A stretch of 64,000 nt of DNA, from positions 5,627,001 to 5,691,000 of the forward strand of contig CM068318.1 in assembly GCA_034766995.1 (NCBI GenBank), written 5' to 3'. Below the pieces are notes generated by a model. It worked only from the letters and a program-made list of their open reading frames with translations, was not told the DNA's origin and searched no databases. A program made the translations under genes and the position numbers. Positions 61,103-64,000 of this stretch are shown in pieces; within the stretch, counting starts at the first letter, position 1, and each line of letters begins with the position of its first letter. The DNA comes from Acanthacorydalis orientalis. Taxonomy: Eukaryota; Arthropoda; Insecta; Megaloptera; Corydalidae.

Positions 61103-61163
61103 GTTAACATTATTTTTTTATTTGTTACAGGTACGTACAGCATATATTTCAATTCTCGTAAGA
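61103..61163 (+). other. Candidate recursive splice site with RS-exon, or 27-nt microexon
   Basis: A polypyrimidine tract (TATTTTTTTATTTGTTACAG) ends at 61,130, with a TTAAC branch-point-like word at 61,104-61,108. GTACGT follows immediately (61,131-61,136), so acceptor and donor touch with no exon between them. A second donor, CTC|GTAAGA, lies at 61,157/61,158 and bounds a 27-nt unit (61,131-61,157). Joined to the phase-1 exon at 30,585, either use is consistent. In ratchet use, the weak GTACCT donor is replaced by the better GTACGT. In inclusion, 27 nt add nine codons (GTYSIYFNS plus a split codon) without changing phase. Splicing is inferred from sequence only. Confidence 0.45.
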
Positions 61164-61640
61164 CCGTTGTGTAAGTACATATTTATTTTATTTCGCCGCG
61201 TTTCTCCACCACACATAGACATACACGTACCCACTTTATGTGTACGTGTATGCGTTTCATTATCGACTGTTGCGTGTTCAAGTAGAAGCGACAAAAGAAA
61301 TAAAGATGACTATAAACGATAGAGTATTAAGACAATCAGATTGTAAATGATTGTTATTACTTTAGATATAACGTTGCAGCAAAACGCTCAACGATGTCTT
61401 TTCTTTGTTTGACCCGATGATAACGGTGTTGTCTTTGACCGTGTAAACGATACACTAGCTTCGATGGTTCTTGTTTTATCAACGAACCAGAGACCACTGT
61501 GGTGTCGTTAGAGGATGCGGCTACTCGGTATTATACAATAGCAACGACCGCTGATTGCGCGAATAAAATCACCCTGGACAACGTCAGCGATTCATTAGAC
61601 GTTAGTTTCTTTTTGTATACGCTCTTATCGTCTATTCGTT
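61164..61640. other. GC-elevated unique patch downstream of the candidate ratchet point
   Basis: It contains TTTCGCCGCGTTTCTCC and repeated ACGTG/ACGTA words, then GACCGTGTAAACGATACACT. A plus-strand frame without stops runs from 61,439 to 61,681 (81 codons, 48 of them before Leu/Phe-rich sequence begins). Its middle (INEPETTVVSLEDAATRYYT) has balanced, acidic, protein-like composition. No acceptor-like pyrimidine tract precedes it, and no family was recognised, so a coding exon is possible but unproven. Confidence 0.3.
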
Positions 61641-61684
61641 TTTATAAACTTCCACGCTGTGTATTTATTATTTTACATATTTGA

Positions 61685-63884
61685 AATGTATTCTTTATAT
61701 ATTACGAATATTTAATGATCGATAAAACTATATAGTAATCATAATAACATTTTTTCTTTCCAAATATTTGCATGTTTTTTTAAAGACAAATTAAAACAGA
61801 AATATATTCAGTAATTTAAAATGTTTGGTAGAAACTATTTATTTGACTGAAATCGTAAATTCTATAGATTTGCATCTATTGTTCAGTGTACTTTTTATTT
61901 GGACTGATTAGTTTAGTATCATAAATTGTTTTGAATGAATTGCTTTTAAAAATACCATTTTGTATTCTGCACAACATAAAACTTTTCTCTGATCAAAATT
62001 TTTGTGGAGTGTCAACTTTTTTGTATTGTGCGTAGATTGAAAATTTATTTCTAAAATTCGATTTAGTATTTTGGAAAAAGAAATTCTAATTATAATGGAT
62101 TACTTTAGTAAAAAAAACTCCGGTTGGAATACTAGCTAATCTTTTTAAAGCATCTGTAGTTAAAATTATTCTATCAGACATTTGTAGTCCCATTTAATAT
62201 ACGTAATAATAAGCATAGAGAATCAAAGAAAATATTTGAATAAATACTATATTTTCAAACGAAACATGAGAGCCTGGATATTTCTTTGTATCTGCCTTTA
62301 GCAAGCCTTTGGCAAAAAATATGATAGAATAATAATGAATTTTGTTCTCAAAAGATCCCCTATCGCTGCTTTGGCTGTTTTCAGCAGACTTATTATAATT
62401 ATTATTGTATTTGACGAATTTTCAAGAAAAAAATTTAATAAAACGATCAATCTTTATACTTTTTCTATATTAAATCTAATTATCTAGAGATCATTCATAA
62501 TAAAACCTTCCAAGTATTTTATTTTAAATACAGTTATTCTGCCTAGAGGTAATTTTTCAAAATATAATTTCATAAAAACCTTTTGCGAACAAATTTTAAT
62601 TTATTTACTGTTTGAATATTTTTTTTGTGATTGATTAAATTTAAATTGAATAATTTAATTCGTAGTTTGTTAATAAATTGGATACAAATTCATATAAAAT
62701 CGTACAAAATATTTTTTTATCAAACCTGAGTTAAATTTTTTGTATACTTAAAATATTCGTTTAAAAAACTGTTTACTTTTTATCAAAACTATTATGTATT
62801 TAATTTCGTAAATTGAAAAAACAAGAGCGACGACGACGATAAAACGATTTAAATTAAATCGCTCATAAATTTAACATAAAACCCGATATGAAAAAGAAAA
62901 CAATCTGATCGATATCAGAGATTCAGTAATTTTGTTTCGTATTCGACTGATCATTGAACTGGTTTTTTTCCGAGCGATACGTTTCGGTTATCAAATCAGA
63001 AACTGGAATGAAAAGTAATTCAACTTCAATATTTAATAATATATTCATTAATTTCGTATAGTCGAATCTAACATTAGTGATGCAATCAATCTTAAAAGCT
63101 TCGACTCCACATGCAAAGCACTAATTATATTTGATGTAAAAATGGCACTTATTGGACTGAAACGTGAAATTGTAAAGATTCCATTGTATTCACATGGAAA
63201 TTGTAAATATTTTCTAAAGTTTTTTTCGTGATTCATTAGAAACGCGAACAATGATATGTAATAAATTGCTTATATATATATATATGTTTTATAAATTTCA
63301 GACGATAATATTCGAATAATTTATTTATTTTGATGTAGTTTTATTTTTAAATTTTATATAATATAAACATCAAAATAGTCAATCTCGAAAATATTTTAAT
63401 AAACTTAAATTGCATTTTTATTAATAAAATATTTATTTTAATATAGTTTGAATTTTTAATAAAAAAAATCTCGTATAAGACTATATTTATTCACAAATAA
63501 TTATATAAAAATGGACTTCTCTTTGATTCAAACCATTCCGAGCTTAATACCCAAAAACAATTTTAATATACAAACTAAATTTTAGACTTTCCTCTTCAAA
63601 AAAACACTAAATGATTTCTTAATACTAAAATTTTAATTATTATTATATAACTACTAAATTTAAATTAGTAATAAATCATTTCCATGACTAAGAAAAATGA
63701 GTTAAAATTCTCAAGGATTAGCAACAATCAGCTGTTACTTCTACTCAATCTATAGACAAGGATAAAAGGATAAATATTAATCAATTAGAAAAACCATACA
63801 AACATATTTTTTCATGGATTCGTTTTATAGTGTTACACCTCATTCAAATATACTTGCATTCATACATGTATATATATATATATA
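61685..63884. other. AT-rich intronic stretch
   Basis: No gene was recognised. The minus frame 63,048-63,251 has balanced composition but no domain. Confidence 0.5.
63271..63285. repeat. (TA)n microsatellite, 15 bp
   Basis: This is a short perfect TA run. Confidence 0.8.
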
Positions 63885-63886
63885 TT
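63869..63886. repeat. (TA)n microsatellite, 18 bp
   Basis: This TA run lies at the edge of MITE copy D. Confidence 0.85.
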
Positions 63887-64000
63887 ACAATTAAAATGCA
63901 TTACAACTTCATCATTTAAAATCAGTCATGTTTTTTCGATAAGGAATTTGTCAGTTACCTGACAGATGGAGTAAAGTTATATAAAATATTTGATGATATT
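63885..64000 (-). mobile_element. Mariner-like MITE, copy D (cut by window edge)
   Basis: Read on the minus strand from 64,000, it follows copy A through ATATAACTTTACTCCATCTG, GGTAACTGACAAATTCCTTA and GATGAAGTTGTAATGCATTT. The end with the TTAGGT terminus must lie beyond the window. A TA array (63,869-63,886) adjoins where similarity fades. Confidence 0.75.

Noticed and set aside
1..64000. CRISPR array, operon, phage or bacterial system
   Set aside because: No repeat-spacer structure, no compact coding and no ribosome-binding sites; splice-type signals, microsatellites and a mariner element point to an insect-like nuclear genome.

Overview
The window reads as nuclear DNA from an insect or close arthropod relative. 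By eye it is about three-quarters A+T. It carries dozens of (TA)n microsatellites, it is not short of CpG in its GC-richer patches, and it has no compact operon-like coding. One decayed Tc1/mariner element encodes a transposase type common in insects. The AT-rich, CpG-tolerant composition would suit a hymenopteran such as a bee, but that is a weak guess. No rRNA, tRNA, CRISPR array or viral gene was recognised.

Layout. Positions 1-30,180 are gene-poor AT-rich DNA broken by short GC-elevated unique patches (about 3.1-4.0, 7.1-7.4, 10.5-11.0, 16.6-16.9, 21.4-21.7, 24.3-24.9, 27.2-27.5 and 28.5-29.3 kb). These could be regulatory elements or untranslated exons. The one convincing host coding exon is at 30,405-30,585 (+). 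It has a start codon with an in-frame stop just upstream, a signal peptide, a serine-rich linker and a phase-1 splice donor. Everything after it is read here as a very long first intron, at least 30 kb, of a gene for a secreted or membrane protein that I cannot name. The most interesting point in that intron is 61,130/61,131. There a strong polypyrimidine-AG is followed immediately by GTACGT, and 27 nt later by GTAAGA. This is the layout of a recursive splice site (ratchet point) with its RS-exon, or of a 27-nt microexon that keeps phase 1.

Mobile and repetitive content. A complete but dead mariner-type element lies at 50,013-51,279, with matching inverted ends and TA target-site duplications. 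Its transposase is broken by stops and frameshifts, and the third catalytic Asp is replaced by His. A short non-autonomous mariner-like family (MITE) has four copies: 6,393-6,940, 53,296-53,436, 54,008-54,481 and one cut by the right edge. Two long foldback (inverted-repeat) units lie at 13,743-13,888 and 46,315-46,554. Another dispersed repeat, with a GGGGGCTTC/CCGCCCCC-like head, occurs at 23,067 and 35,674. Two local tandem duplications (32.17-32.76 kb and 37.69-38.15 kb) have (TA)n arrays inside their units.

How it fits together. There is no multi-gene system here that I can support. The best biological model is a 5' gene end (promoter patches, signal-peptide exon) plus a huge intron containing candidate enhancers, transposon fossils and at least one plausible splicing ratchet point. 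Most short ORFs in the window are chance frames over (TA)n or (CA)n repeats and are not annotated.
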